DNA of 64,000 nucleotides from contig NZ_JOHR01000030.1 in assembly GCF_000719775.1 (NCBI RefSeq), positions 1 to 64,000 of the forward strand. The letters are read 5' to 3'. The first letter of the stretch is position 1; each line of letters opens with the position of its first letter. This document shows, in pieces, positions 21,819-36,345 of the stretch. The notes below the pieces were generated by a model. That model saw only the letters and a program-made list of their open reading frames with translations, searched no databases and was not told the origin of the DNA. A program made the translations under genes and the position numbers. This stretch comes from Streptomyces sp. NRRL F-5135. Its GTDB lineage: Bacteria; Actinomycetota; Actinomycetes; Streptomycetales; Streptomycetaceae.

Positions 21819-22952
21819 CCACCTCCACCCGGGGAAGCACCCGCCCCACGGCGCCCGACGCCGTACTGGTCCTGGAGGACGGCCGCACCTTCCGCGGCCG
21901 CGCCTACGGGGCCGTGGGGGAGACCTTCGGCGAGGCCGTCTTCTCCACCGGCATGACCGGCTACCAGGAGACCCTCACCGACCCGTCCTACCACCGCCAG
22001 GTCGTGGTGATGACCGCCCCGCACGTCGGCAACACCGGCGTCAACGACGAGGACCCCGAGTCGAAGCGGATCTGGGTCTCCGGCTACGTCGTCCGCGACC
22101 CCGCCCGCACCCCCTCCAACTGGCGCTCCCGGCGCTCCCTCGACGACGAGCTGGCCGCCCAGGGCGTCGTCGGCATCAGCGGCGTCGACACCCGCGCGCT
22201 CACCCGCCACCTGCGCGAACGCGGCGCGATGCGGGTCGGCATCTTCTCCGGCGAGGCGGTGGCCGACGACGCGACGCTGCTGGACCGCGTCCGCCGGGCC
22301 CCCGAGATGACCGGGGCCGACCTGTCCGCCGAGGTCGCCACCGAGGAGGCCTACGTCGTCCCCGCCGTCGGCACCAAGCGCCTCACCGTCGCCGCCCTCG
22401 ACCTCGGCATCAAGGGCATGACCCCGCGCCGGATGGCCGAGCGCGGCATCGAGGTGCACGTCCTGCCCGCCACCGCCACCCTGGACGAGGTGTACGCCTG
22501 CGGACCCGACGGCGTCTTCCTCTCCAACGGCCCGGGCGACCCGGCCACCGCCGACCTGACCGTCGTCAAGGGTGTCCTGGAGCGCGGTACGCCGCTGTTC
22601 GGCATCTGCTTCGGCAACCAGCTCCTGGGCCGGGCGCTCGGCTTCGGCACGTACAAGCTCAAGTACGGCCACCGGGGCATCAACCAGCCCGTGCAGGACC
22701 GGACCACCGGAAAGGTCGAGGTCACCGCGCACAATCACGGATTCGCCGTGGACGCCCCGCTCGACCGCGTCTCCGACACCCCCTACGGCCGCGCCGAGGT
22801 CTCCCACGTCTGCCTCAACGACGACGTCGTGGAGGGGCTCAGGCTGCTCGACCGGCCGGTCTTCAGCGTCCAGTACCACCCCGAGGCGGCCGCGGGCCCG
22901 CATGACGCCGCGTACCTGTTCGACCGCTTCGCAGAGCTCATGGAGGCCCAGC

Positions 22953-22960
<8 letters not shown>
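21815..22960 (+). CDS. carA: Carbamoyl-phosphate synthase small subunit (glutaminase)
   Basis: CarA hydrolyses glutamine and channels ammonia to CarB for carbamoyl phosphate, feeding both pyrimidine and arginine synthesis. The 381-residue protein has the N-terminal CPSase domain ([25 protein letters not shown]) and a class I glutaminase with nucleophile C265 in [14 protein letters not shown] (Phe where Leu is usual) and H355 with Glu in [10 protein letters not shown]. The ATG overlaps the preceding stop by 4 nt; the gene overlaps carB by 8 nt. Confidence 0.97.
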
Positions 22961-26294
<3,334 letters not shown>

Positions 26295-26316
26295 CCGGCC
26301 GGCGGCAGGCAAGCCC

Positions 26317-26366
26317 GTCCCGTCGGAGGGGGGACACCGGCCTCGGTGTCCCCCCTCCGACGGGAC
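26317..26366 (+). terminator. Perfect 23-bp hairpin between carB and pyrD
   Basis: Arms 26317-26339 (starting GTCCCGTCGGAGG) and 26344-26366 (ending CCTCCGACGGGAC) are fully complementary around a 4-nt GCCT loop. No T-tract follows. Within one biosynthetic operon it may act as a partial terminator or a 3'-end stabiliser that sets the carB to pyrD ratio. Confidence 0.75.
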
Positions 26367-26414
26367 CCCACCGACCTTTGAGGTCCGACGAGAAGAAGAC
26401 GGACGCCCCCTCCC

Positions 26415-27526
<1,112 letters not shown>

Positions 27527-27530
<4 letters not shown>

Positions 27531-28441
27531 CCGATCGCACGCCCGGCGCCACGCCGACCGCCGTTTCCGGCACCACGCCCGTCGGTACCGGGACCGGCCG
27601 CCCGGTCCCGGAGCCCTTCGGGGCCCGGCTGCGGCGCGCCATGGACACCCGCGGCCCGCTCTGTGTGGGCATCGACCCGCACGGTTCGCTGCTCACGGCC
27701 TGGGGCCTGGACGACGACGTCGCGGGCCTGGAACGCTTCACCCGTACGACGGTGGAGGCGCTGGCCGACCGGGTCGCCGTGCTGAAACCGCAGTCGGCGT
27801 TCTTCGAGCGCTTCGGCTCGCGCGGCGTGGCCGTACTGGAGAAGGCGGTGGCCGAGGCGCGGGCGGCCGGGGCGCTGGTCCTGATGGACGCCAAGCGCGG
27901 TGACATCGGCTCGACCATGGACGCGTACGCGCGGACCTACCTGGCGCCGGACTCGCCGCTGTTCTCGGACGCGGTGACGGTCTCCCCGTACCTCGGCTTC
28001 GGGTCCCTGCGGCCCGCGCTCGACGCCGCTGCCGCGGCCGGCTCGGGAGTCTTCGTGCTGGCCCTCACCTCCAACCCGGAGGGCGCCGAGGTGCAGCGCG
28101 CCACGGCCGCGGACGGCAGGTCGCTGGCCCAGGTGATGCTGGACCACCTGGCGGCGGAGAACGCGGGAGCCACGCCCCTCGGCTCGGCCGGCGCGGTCGT
28201 CGGCGCCACGCTCGGCGACCCGGGCGCGGATCTCGCGATCAACGGTCCGCTGCTCGCTCCCGGCATCGGCGCGCAGGGCGCGACCCCGGCGGATCTGCCC
28301 CGGGTGTTCGGGGCGGCCGTCGGGGATGTCGTCCCGAGCGTCAGCCGGGGTGTTCTGCGTCACGGACCGGACGTCAGTGCGCTGCGGGAGGCCGCGCTGC
28401 GGTTCGCCGACGAGGTACGGACGGCGGTCGCGGGCGGCTGA
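27527..28441 (+). CDS. pyrF: Orotidine 5'-phosphate decarboxylase (type 2)
   Basis: PyrF decarboxylates OMP to UMP. The 304-residue protein has the type 2 signatures: [32 protein letters not shown], and the catalytic Lys-Asp array [21 protein letters not shown]. It continues with SPYLGFGSL and [14 protein letters not shown] and the phosphate-binding end APGIGAQGA. About 25 N-terminal residues are low-complexity Thr/Pro/Gly ahead of the conserved fold. The ATG overlaps the pyrD stop. It ends the operon. Confidence 0.96.
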
Positions 28442-28775
28442 GGCCGTCCTCTGTCCGTCCCGGGCCCGCCCTGAACCCGGTCGGCGGAGAGCCCGGGGCG
28501 GAGCCGGAGGCGACAGCGCGGGGGAACTCCAGCTGGACGATGGCCAAGTTCCTGTCCAAATACCTGGACAAAATTACCAAAACGTCGCACCTATGCGATG
28601 CTGACCAGGACTTTTCGTCTGTTCTCGCTGACTCGGGCGGTCATGGCCGCTAGTCTCCGTCGAGAGCCGACGTGCAGTTCACGTGCAGTGCGTTGCCCGT
28701 TGCTCGCCTGGTGTGGGGCGATCAGGTCCCTCACCGGTCCGTATCCGACAGTTCGACATCCGAGGTGACGTAGGC
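28442..28775 (+). promoter_or_regulatory. Promoter region of the sIHF gene
   Basis: This 334-nt gap is less GC-rich than its flanks around 28540-28625. A candidate vegetative promoter is CTGACT at 28628-28633, a 17-nt spacer and TAGTCT at 28651-28656, close to the TTGACA/TAGACT pattern. It would give a leader of roughly 110 nt. An interrupted repeat TGTCC/GGACA (28553-28570) and a repeated ACGTGCAGT (28670-28690) are also present; their role is unknown. No open frame here looks coding. Confidence 0.55.
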
Positions 28776-29099
28776 GTGGCTCTTCCGCCCCTTACCCCTG
28801 AACAGCGCGCAGCCGCGCTCAAAAAGGCCGCCGCGGCTCGCCAGGAGCGGGCCGAGGTCAAGAATCGACTCAAGCACTCCGGCGCCTCCCTCCATGACGT
28901 CATCAGGCAGGGACAGGAGAACGACGTCATCGGCAAGATGAAGGTGTCGGCCCTGCTCGAGTCCCTGCCCGGCGTGGGCAAGGTCCGCGCCAAGCAGATC
29001 ATGGAGCGGCTCGGCATCTCCGAGAGCCGTCGTGTACGTGGTCTCGGCTCCAACCAGATCGCCTCGCTCGAGCGGGAGTTCGGCGGCGGCGGAGCCTGA
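28776..29099 (+). CDS. sihF: Streptomyces integration host factor sIHF (mIHF family)
   Basis: sIHF is an actinobacterial nucleoid-associated protein unrelated to E. coli IHF; it bends and constrains DNA and affects sporulation and antibiotic production. The 107-residue sequence is typical: an N-terminal helix [31 protein letters not shown], the body [44 protein letters not shown] with a helix-two-turn-helix, and the [18 protein letters not shown] end. The GTG at 28776 is preceded by GAGGTGA and gives the known N terminus. gmk follows 38 nt later, as in mycobacteria. Confidence 0.96.
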   Translation: MALPPLTPEQRAAALKKAAAARQERAEVKNRLKHSGASLHDVIRQGQENDVIGKMKVSALLESLPGVGKVRAKQIMERLGISESRRVRGLGSNQIASLEREFGGGGA

Positions 29100-29137
29100 C
29101 GTTCCCGGGCACTGCCGGGAACCTGGATAATCGCCGC

Positions 29138-29701
29138 ATGGCAGCAGAGGTACGACCGCGGCTGACCGTGCTCTCCGGCCCCTCCGGGGTCGGCAAGAGC
29201 ACGGTCGTCGCGCATATGCGCAAGGTCCACCCCGAGGTCTGGCTCTCGGTGTCGGCCACCACCAGGAAGCCGCGCCCCGGCGAGCGCGACGGTGTCCAGT
29301 ACTTCTTCGTCTCCGACGACGAATTCGACAAGCTGGTCGCCAACGGCGAGCTGCTGGAATGGGCGGAGTTCGCGGGCAACCGCTACGGCACCCCCCGCCA
29401 GGCGGTCCTCGACCGGCTGCGGGCGGGGGAGCCCGTCCTGCTGGAGATCGACCTCCAGGGCGCGCGACAGGTCAAGGAGTCCCTGCCCGACTCCCGGCTG
29501 GTCTTCCTGGCGCCGCCGAGCTGGGAGGAGCTGGTGCGCCGGCTCACCGGCCGGGGGACGGAGTCGGCCGAGGTGATCGAGCGCCGGCTCGAGGCCGCCA
29601 AGGTCGAGCTGGCCGCGGAGTCGGAGTTCGATACGACGCTGGTCAACACCTCCGTCGAGGACGTGGCGCGCGAACTGCTAGCCTTGGTGGCAGTCGCATG
29701 A
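29138..29701 (+). CDS. gmk: Guanylate kinase
   Basis: Gmk phosphorylates GMP to GDP. The 187-residue protein has Walker [14 protein letters not shown], the GMP-binding [23 protein letters not shown] (Ser, Arg and Tyr), [17 protein letters not shown], and [11 protein letters not shown] with the catalytic Arg-containing lid region RRLTGRGTE. It follows the sIHF gene and precedes rpoZ, so it lies in a nucleotide and transcription cluster. GMP level also links to ppGpp, since Gmk is a ppGpp target in some Gram-positives (known elsewhere, not shown here). Confidence 0.97.
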   Translation: MAAEVRPRLTVLSGPSGVGKSTVVAHMRKVHPEVWLSVSATTRKPRPGERDGVQYFFVSDDEFDKLVANGELLEWAEFAGNRYGTPRQAVLDRLRAGEPVLLEIDLQGARQVKESLPDSRLVFLAPPSWEELVRRLTGRGTESAEVIERRLEAAKVELAAESEFDTTLVNTSVEDVARELLALVAVA

Positions 29702-29757
29702 TCTGTCGTGGTCCCTTCGATCACGATCTCCTTGAATTTTCTTCGGAAGGCCAGAGA

Positions 29758-30030
29758 GTGTCCTCTTCCATCACCACGCCCGAGGGCATCATCAACCCGC
29801 CGATCGATGAGCTGCTCGAGGCCACGGACTCGAAGTACAGCCTCGTGATCTACGCCGCCAAGCGCGCGCGTCAGATCAACGCTTACTACTCGCAGCTCGG
29901 CGAGGGCCTGCTCGAGTACGTCGGTCCGCTGGTGGACACGCACGTCCACGAGAAGCCGCTCTCGATCGCCCTGCGCGAGATCAACGCGGGTCTGCTGACG
30001 TCCGAGGCCATCGAGGGCCCGGCCCAGTAG
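29758..30030 (+). CDS. rpoZ: RNA polymerase omega subunit
   Basis: Omega supports assembly of the beta' subunit. The 90-residue protein reads [43 protein letters not shown], the actinobacterial form of the omega fold, followed by [25 protein letters not shown]. The GTG at 29758 follows GGAAGG and gives the conserved start. It is 56 nt after gmk and is followed by a perfect terminator hairpin. Confidence 0.96.
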   Translation: MSSSITTPEGIINPPIDELLEATDSKYSLVIYAAKRARQINAYYSQLGEGLLEYVGPLVDTHVHEKPLSIALREINAGLLTSEAIEGPAQ

Positions 30031-30087
30031 CCGCACGGCCCGCGGGCGTACGGTCCCGACGGGCGTACGGTCTTCGCGGCGCACTTC

Positions 30088-30126
30088 CACCACAGGCCCG
30101 GCAGCACGACTGCCGGGCCTGTGGTG
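30088..30126 (+). terminator. Terminator hairpin after rpoZ
   Basis: A perfect 17-bp stem, CACCACAGGCCCGGCAG (30088-30104) with its complement (30110-30126) and a 5-nt loop, lies between rpoZ and coaBC. No T-tract follows. It ends 5 nt before an alternative upstream ATG of coaBC, which argues for the later start at 30185. Confidence 0.85.
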
Positions 30127-30184
30127 TGTCATGTCGGAGGATGAGACGTGGGGCCGGACGGTCCCGGACGAGGGGAGAGGCACG

Positions 30185-31390
30185 GTGGCCGAGCCGAAGG
30201 TCGTGCTGGGAGTCGCGGGCGGCATCGCCGCGTACAAGGCGTGCGAACTGCTGCGCCGGCTCACGGAGAGCGGGCACGACGTACATGTCGTACCGACCGC
30301 CTCCGCGCTCCACTTCGTGGGGGAGGCGACCTGGTCAGCGCTCTCCGGCCACCCGGTCGCGACCGAGGTCTGGACCGATGTCCACGAGGTCCCGCACGTC
30401 CGGATCGGGCAGTCCGCGGACCTGGTCGTCGTCGCCCCCGCCACCGCCGACCTGCTCGCCAGGGCGGCCCACGGGCTCGCCGACGACCTGCTCACGAACA
30501 CGCTCCTCACCGCGCGCTGTCCGGTCGTCCTCGCCCCGGCCATGCACACCGAGATGTGGGAGCACCCGGCCACCCGGGAGAACGTGGCGACACTGCGCCG
30601 CCGCGGCACCGTTGTCATCGAGCCCGCCGTCGGCCGGCTCACCGGCGTGGACACCGGCAAGGGACGGCTGCCCGACCCCGGGGAGATCTTCGAGGTCTGC
30701 CGCCGGGTGCTGGCCCGGGGCGTCACCGAGCCCGACCTGGCCGGGCGCCATGTGGTGGTCAGCGCCGGGGGTACGCGCGAGCCGCTCGACCCGGTGCGCT
30801 ACCTGGGGAACCGTTCCTCGGGCAAGCAGGGCTACGCCCTGGCCAAAACGGCCGCCGCCCGTGGCGCGCGCGTCACGCTCATCGAGGCGAACACGGGGCT
30901 GGCGGACCCGGCGGGCGTGGACGTGGTCCACGTGGGCACGGCCGTGCAGCTGAGGGAGGCCGTGCTCAAGGCCGCCGCGGAGGCCGACGCGGTGGTGATG
31001 GCGGCGGCGGTCGCGGACTTCCGGCCCGCCGACTACGCCCAGGGCAAGATCAAGAAGAAGGACGGCGAGGAGCCCGCGCCGCTCGTCCTGGTCCGCAACC
31101 CGGACATCCTCGCCGAGATCTCGGCCGAGCGGGCCCACCCGGGGCAGGTGGTCGTGGGCTTCGCGGCGGAGACGGACGACGTCCTGGCCAACGGGCGCTC
31201 CAAGCTCCGGCGCAAGGGGTGCGACCTGCTCGTCGTGAACGAGGTGGGGGAGCGGAAGACGTTCGGCTCGGAGGAGAACGAAGCGGTGGTCCTGTCGGCG
31301 GACGGCAGCGAGACACCGGTGCCGCACGGGCCGAAGGAGGCGCTGGCGGACGTGGTCTGGGACCAGGTGGCGGCGCGGCTCGCGGGCTGA
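30185..31390 (+). CDS. coaBC: Bifunctional phosphopantothenoylcysteine decarboxylase / phosphopantothenate-cysteine ligase
   Basis: CoaBC makes 4'-phosphopantetheine for coenzyme A. The 401-residue protein has an N-terminal FMN decarboxylase domain (VLGVAGGIAAYKACELLRRL, PTASALHFVG, ADLVVVAPATADLLA) and a C-terminal ligase domain (VVSAGGTREPLDPVRYLGNRSSGKQGYALA, KIKKKDG, LLVVNEVGERKTFGSEENEAVVL). The substrate motif normally PAMNxxMW reads PAMHTEMW here, and the Cys-containing CoaC loop is replaced by EPAVGRLTGVDTGKGRLPDP; I recall both as usual in actinobacteria. The GTG at 30185 is chosen for AGGGGAG 7 nt upstream; an ATG at 30131 has no such site. Confidence 0.95.
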   Translation: MAEPKVVLGVAGGIAAYKACELLRRLTESGHDVHVVPTASALHFVGEATWSALSGHPVATEVWTDVHEVPHVRIGQSADLVVVAPATADLLARAAHGLADDLLTNTLLTARCPVVLAPAMHTEMWEHPATRENVATLRRRGTVVIEPAVGRLTGVDTGKGRLPDPGEIFEVCRRVLARGVTEPDLAGRHVVVSAGGTREPLDPVRYLGNRSSGKQGYALAKTAAARGARVTLIEANTGLADPAGVDVVHVGTAVQLREAVLKAAAEADAVVMAAAVADFRPADYAQGKIKKKDGEEPAPLVLVRNPDILAEISAERAHPGQVVVGFAAETDDVLANGRSKLRRKGCDLLVVNEVGERKTFGSEENEAVVLSADGSETPVPHGPKEALADVVWDQVAARLAG

Positions 31391-31730
31391 GCGCGCACAC
31401 CGGGCCATGGCGCCCCGGGGCCGTCCGGCGTTGCGTGAATTCTCCGTTGCGGGCGGGGCGCGGGCGCGGGCGGCGGGTCATGGGCGCACGGGGGAGGGGG
31501 AGCGGGGACGGCTCGAGAACCGGTCGAGCCCCGGTCCGGCGGCCCTGGCCACGCCGGATCGGTGTGTCGCATAATGCAGTGCCGCGGGCGACGGGGACTC
31601 CCACAGATCGAGACACTTCGCCCTGTAGCCTCGTACGACCGATAAAGTGGTCGTGGAATGTCGGCGGGCCCGGCCCCTCCGCCGTTCCACCCATGATCAG
31701 CCAGCAGCCGCTGCAACCCCAGGGAGCGAT
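31391..31730 (+). other. Intergenic region upstream of metK
   Basis: This 340-nt gap holds the metK promoter and leader but no confident feature. It is very G/C-rich to about 31555 and then more balanced (31560-31660). I searched for the core of SAM riboswitches (SAM-I, SAM-II, SAM-IV) upstream of the GTG and saw no convincing set of conserved pieces. A small frame starting at 31647 extends metK upstream but lacks the conserved N terminus. Confidence 0.6.
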
Positions 31731-32939
31731 GTGTCCCGCCGTCTGTTCACCTCGGAGTCCGTGACCGAAGGTCACCCCGACAAGATCGCTGACCAGATCA
31801 GCGACACCATTCTTGACGCGCTCCTGCGGGAGGACCCGACTTCCCGGGTCGCCGTGGAGACCTTGATCACCACCGGTCTGGTGCACGTGGCCGGCGAGGT
31901 GACGACCAAGGCCTACGCGCCCATCCCCCAGCTGGTGCGCAACAAGATCCTGGAAATCGGCTACGACTCCTCGAAGAAGGGCTTCGACGGCGCTTCCTGC
32001 GGCGTTTCGGTGTCCATCGGCGCGCAGTCCCCCGACATCGCCCAGGGCGTGGACGCGGCGTACGAGAAGCGGGTGGAGGGCGATGAGGACGAGCTCGACA
32101 AGCAGGGCGCCGGCGACCAGGGCCTGATGTTCGGCTACGCCAGCGACGAGACGCCCGAGCTGATGCCGCTGCCGATCTACCTGGCCCACCGGCTCTCGCG
32201 CCGCCTGTCCGAGGTCCGCAAGAACGGCACCATCCCGTACCTGCGCCCCGACGGCAAGACCCAGGTCACCATCGAGTACGACGGTGACAAGGCCGTCCGC
32301 CTCGACACGGTCGTCGTCTCCTCTCAGCACGCCTCCGACATCGACCTGGACTCGCTGCTCGCCCCCGACGTGCGCGAATTCGTCGTCGAGCACGTTCTCA
32401 AGCAGCTCGTGGACGACGGCATCAAGCTGGAGACCGAGGGCTACCGCCTGCTGGTGAACCCGACCGGCCGCTTCGAGATCGGCGGCCCGATGGGCGACGC
32501 CGGCCTGACCGGCCGCAAGATCATCATCGACACCTACGGCGGCATGGCCCGCCACGGCGGCGGCGCCTTCTCCGGCAAGGACCCGTCCAAGGTCGACCGC
32601 TCCGCCGCCTACGCGATGCGCTGGGTCGCCAAGAACGTCGTCGCCGCAGGCCTGGCGTCGCGCTGCGAGGTCCAGGTCGCGTACGCGATCGGCAAGGCCG
32701 AGCCCGTCGGCCTCTTCGTGGAGACCTTCGGCACCGCCAAGGTCGACACGGACAAGATCGAGCACGCCATCGGCCAGGTCTTCGACCTCCGCCCCGCCGC
32801 GATCATCCGCGACCTCGACCTGCTCCGCCCGATCTACGCCCAGACCGCGGCGTACGGCCACTTCGGCCGCGAGCTTCCCGACTTCACCTGGGAGCGCACG
32901 GACCGCGTGGAGGAGCTGCGCAAGGCCGCGGGCGTCTGA
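31731..32939 (+). CDS. metK: S-adenosylmethionine synthetase
   Basis: MetK makes SAM from methionine and ATP. The 402-residue protein has all family motifs: [20 protein letters not shown], the [12 protein letters not shown] loop, the [20 protein letters not shown]-loop-like signature, and [16 protein letters not shown]. The GTG at 31731 gives the standard SRRLFTSES start; AGGGA lies 5 nt upstream. In streptomycetes SAM levels affect antibiotic production and sporulation (established knowledge). A terminator-like hairpin follows. Confidence 0.98.
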   Translation: MSRRLFTSESVTEGHPDKIADQISDTILDALLREDPTSRVAVETLITTGLVHVAGEVTTKAYAPIPQLVRNKILEIGYDSSKKGFDGASCGVSVSIGAQSPDIAQGVDAAYEKRVEGDEDELDKQGAGDQGLMFGYASDETPELMPLPIYLAHRLSRRLSEVRKNGTIPYLRPDGKTQVTIEYDGDKAVRLDTVVVSSQHASDIDLDSLLAPDVREFVVEHVLKQLVDDGIKLETEGYRLLVNPTGRFEIGGPMGDAGLTGRKIIIDTYGGMARHGGGAFSGKDPSKVDRSAAYAMRWVAKNVVAAGLASRCEVQVAYAIGKAEPVGLFVETFGTAKVDTDKIEHAIGQVFDLRPAAIIRDLDLLRPIYAQTAAYGHFGRELPDFTWERTDRVEELRKAAGV

Positions 32940-32968
32940 CCCGGCCCACCGCGCCCCACAGCCGTACG

Positions 32969-33012
32969 GAAACGGCCCCGGACCGCCCCTCGAGGACGGT
33001 CGGGGCCGTTCC
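32969..33012 (+). terminator. Terminator hairpin after metK
   Basis: Left arm AACGGCCCC, a bulged G and GACCG (32971-32985) pair with CGGTC and GGGGCCGTT (32997-33010), giving 14 bp around an 11-nt loop. It lies 30 nt past the metK stop and just before the priA leader. Confidence 0.8.
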
Positions 33013-33092
33013 ACGTGTACCGGGGCCGCCGCTCGCGGACGCCGGACGCGACGGAGAAGGGGGTGTCGGTGCGGTCTGGTAGGTATGGAACT

Positions 33093-35234
33093 GTGCGCAG
33101 CGACGACAGGCAGTCCGGGGAATCCGCCGGTGGCGGGCCCGAGCAGCTTGCCCTGATCCGGGAGACGGTGCGCACGGCGAGAGTGCCGCGGGCGAAGCCG
33201 CGGACATGGCGGGGGGCCGCGCTGGCGGGGGAGATGCCGGTCGCGCGGGTGGTGGTCAACAAGGGAGTGCTGCATCTCGACCAGTTCTTCGACTACGCCG
33301 TGCCGGAGGAGCTCGACGAGGTGGCCCGGCCCGGGGTGCGGGTGCGGGTGCGGTTCGGGGCCGGAGCGCATCAGGTGCGGGGCGGGCGGCGCGAGGGCGG
33401 GCGGCTGATCGACGGGTTCATCGTCGAGCGGCGGGCCGCCTCGGACTACTCGGGGCCGCTCGCCGCGCTGGCGGACGTGGTGTCGCCGGAGCCGGTGCTC
33501 AGCGCGGAGCTGCTCGGCCTCGCCCGGGCGGTCGCGGACCGCTACGCGGGCAGTCTGGCCGATGTCCTCCAGCTCGCGGTCCCGCCGCGGAACGCGCGCG
33601 CCGAGGCCAAGCCCTCGCCGGATCCGCTGCCGCCGCCCGCCGCACCCGGGCCGGGCACCTGGGAGCGGTATCCCAACGGGCCGGCGTTCCTCGACGCGCT
33701 CGCGGGCGGCGGGTCCCCGCGGGCGGTGTGGACGGCGCTGCCCGGGCCGCACTGGGCGGGCGAGCTGGCCGCCGCCGTGGCGGCGACGCTGGCCTCCGGG
33801 CGGGGCTCGCTGGTCGTCGTGCCGGACGGGCGGGCCGCCGCGCGGGTCGACACCGCGCTCACCGCGCTCCTCGGCGAGGGGCGGCACGCGCTGCTGACGG
33901 CGGAGGCGGGCCCCGAGCGGCGGTACCGGCAGTGGCTCGCCGTCCGGCGCGGCTCCGTACGGGCGGTCGTCGGGACCCGGGCGGCCATGTTCGCGCCCGT
34001 CCAGGACCTGGGGCTGGTCGCCGTCTGGGACGACGGTGACAGCAGCCACAGCGAGCAGCACGCCCCCCAGCCGCACGCCCGTGAGGTGCTGCTGCTGCGC
34101 GCCGCCCACGACCAGTGCGGTTTCCTGCTGGGCGGCACGTCGTGCACGGTCGAGGCGGCCCAGCTCGTCGCGACCGGCTGGGCGCTGCCCCTCGCGGCCC
34201 CCCGAGAGCGGGTGCGGGCGGCCGCCCCGCTGGTCCGTACGGTCGGCGACGGCGAGCTGGCGCGTGACGAGGCGGCCCGGGTGGCCCGGTTGCCCAGTCT
34301 CGCCTGGCAGGCCGTCAGGGAGGGGCTCAGGACCGGGCCGGTGCTCGTACAGGTGCCCCGGCGCGGCTATGTGCCGCGGCTGGCCTGCGAGCGCTGCCGG
34401 GCGCCGGCCAGGTGCCGGCACTGCGCGGGTCCGCTCCAGGCACCCGCCGAACGGGACCTGCGCTGCGGCTGGTGCGGCCGGGACGAGCCGGGCTGGCACT
34501 GCGCGGAATGCGGCTCCACCCGGCTGCGCGCGAGGGTCGTGGGGGCACGGCGTACGGCGGAGGAACTGGGCCGGGCGTTCCCCGCCGTCCCGGTCCGTAC
34601 GTCGGGGCGGGACCATGTGCTGGAATCCGTTCCGGACCGCCCCGCGCTGGTGGTGTCCACCCCCGGCGCCGAGCCGGTGGCCGACGGCGGCTACGCGGCC
34701 GCGCTGCTGCTCGACGGCTGGGCGATGCTCGGCCGCCCCGATCTGCGGGCGGGGGAGGAAGCGCTGCGCCGCTGGATACACGCGGGCTCGCTGGTACGCG
34801 GGCAGGCCGAGGGCGGCACCGTGGTGGTGGTCGCGGAACCGACGCTGCGTCCGGTGCAGGCGCTGGTCCGCTGGGACCCGGTGGGCCACGCACGGCGTGA
34901 ACTGGCCGAGCGCGCGGAGCTGGGATTCCCGCCGGTCTCCCGGATGGCCGCCGTGACCGGCCCGCCGGACGCGCTGACCGCGTTCCTCGCCGCGGCCGCC
35001 CTGCCGGGCGACGCCGAGGTGCTGGGGCCCGTGCCCCTGCCGATGACCGATCCGGGCCGGCCCCGCAGGACCGGCGACCCGCCACCGGGGGAGCGCTGGG
35101 AGCGGGCCCTGGTGCGGGTGCCGCCGGGCAGTGGGGCCGCGCTGGCGGCCGCCCTGAAGGCGGCGCGGGCGGGGCGGTCCGCCCGGGGCGGCGATCCCGT
35201 GCGGGTCAGGATCGACCCGCCGGACATCGGCTGA
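33093..35234 (+). CDS. priA: Primosomal protein PriA-like, apparently lacking helicase motifs
   Basis: PriA restarts stalled replication forks. This 713-residue protein keeps the N-terminal 3'-DNA-binding domain (ARVVVNKGVLHLDQFFDYAVPEEL), the zinc cysteines in pairs (LACERCRAPARCRHC, CGWCG, CAECG) and the C-terminal domain (ELGFPPVSRMAAV). The Walker A sequence GVTGSGKT is replaced by LPGPHWAGEL, and the DEEH box by VWDDGDSS. ATP hydrolysis is therefore unlikely, as noted for PriA of mycobacteria. Several in-frame GTG starts exist (33015, 33063, 33069, 33093); 33093 is a best guess with a modest ribosome binding site. Confidence 0.88.
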   Translation: MRSDDRQSGESAGGGPEQLALIRETVRTARVPRAKPRTWRGAALAGEMPVARVVVNKGVLHLDQFFDYAVPEELDEVARPGVRVRVRFGAGAHQVRGGRREGGRLIDGFIVERRAASDYSGPLAALADVVSPEPVLSAELLGLARAVADRYAGSLADVLQLAVPPRNARAEAKPSPDPLPPPAAPGPGTWERYPNGPAFLDALAGGGSPRAVWTALPGPHWAGELAAAVAATLASGRGSLVVVPDGRAAARVDTALTALLGEGRHALLTAEAGPERRYRQWLAVRRGSVRAVVGTRAAMFAPVQDLGLVAVWDDGDSSHSEQHAPQPHAREVLLLRAAHDQCGFLLGGTSCTVEAAQLVATGWALPLAAPRERVRAAAPLVRTVGDGELARDEAARVARLPSLAWQAVREGLRTGPVLVQVPRRGYVPRLACERCRAPARCRHCAGPLQAPAERDLRCGWCGRDEPGWHCAECGSTRLRARVVGARRTAEELGRAFPAVPVRTSGRDHVLESVPDRPALVVSTPGAEPVADGGYAAALLLDGWAMLGRPDLRAGEEALRRWIHAGSLVRGQAEGGTVVVVAEPTLRPVQALVRWDPVGHARRELAERAELGFPPVSRMAAVTGPPDALTAFLAAAALPGDAEVLGPVPLPMTDPGRPRRTGDPPPGERWERALVRVPPGSGAALAAALKAARAGRSARGGDPVRVRIDPPDIG

Positions 35235-35290
35235 GACGTACGCCGTGGGCGGGAGCGGCTGCCGCGTGGGCGGAGTGGGGCCTTGCGTGA

Positions 35291-35327
35291 GGGCGGTGCG
35301 GTCGGGCGGCTGACGGCCGCACCGCCC
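35291..35327. terminator. Hairpin between convergent priA and the minus-strand HTH gene
   Basis: GGGCGGTGCGG (35291-35301) pairs perfectly with CCGCACCGCCC (35317-35327) around 15 nt. It lies between two gene ends that face each other, so it may stop transcription from both sides. Confidence 0.65.
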
Positions 35328-35450
35328 CGATCCTGGGGCCGGGGCCTTCGGCGCCGCCCCCGCCCTGGGCCGGGCCCGCGCCGCCGCCCTGCCTCGCTCC
35401 GCGTCGCAGGGCGGCTGATGCTCCCGGTGCGCCCGGCGGCGACGGACGGG

Positions 35451-36345
<895 letters not shown>

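Noticed and set aside
31391..31730. SAM riboswitch ahead of metK
   Set aside because: I found no conserved SAM-I, SAM-II or SAM-IV core pieces; the gap holds only GC-rich sequence and a probable promoter.
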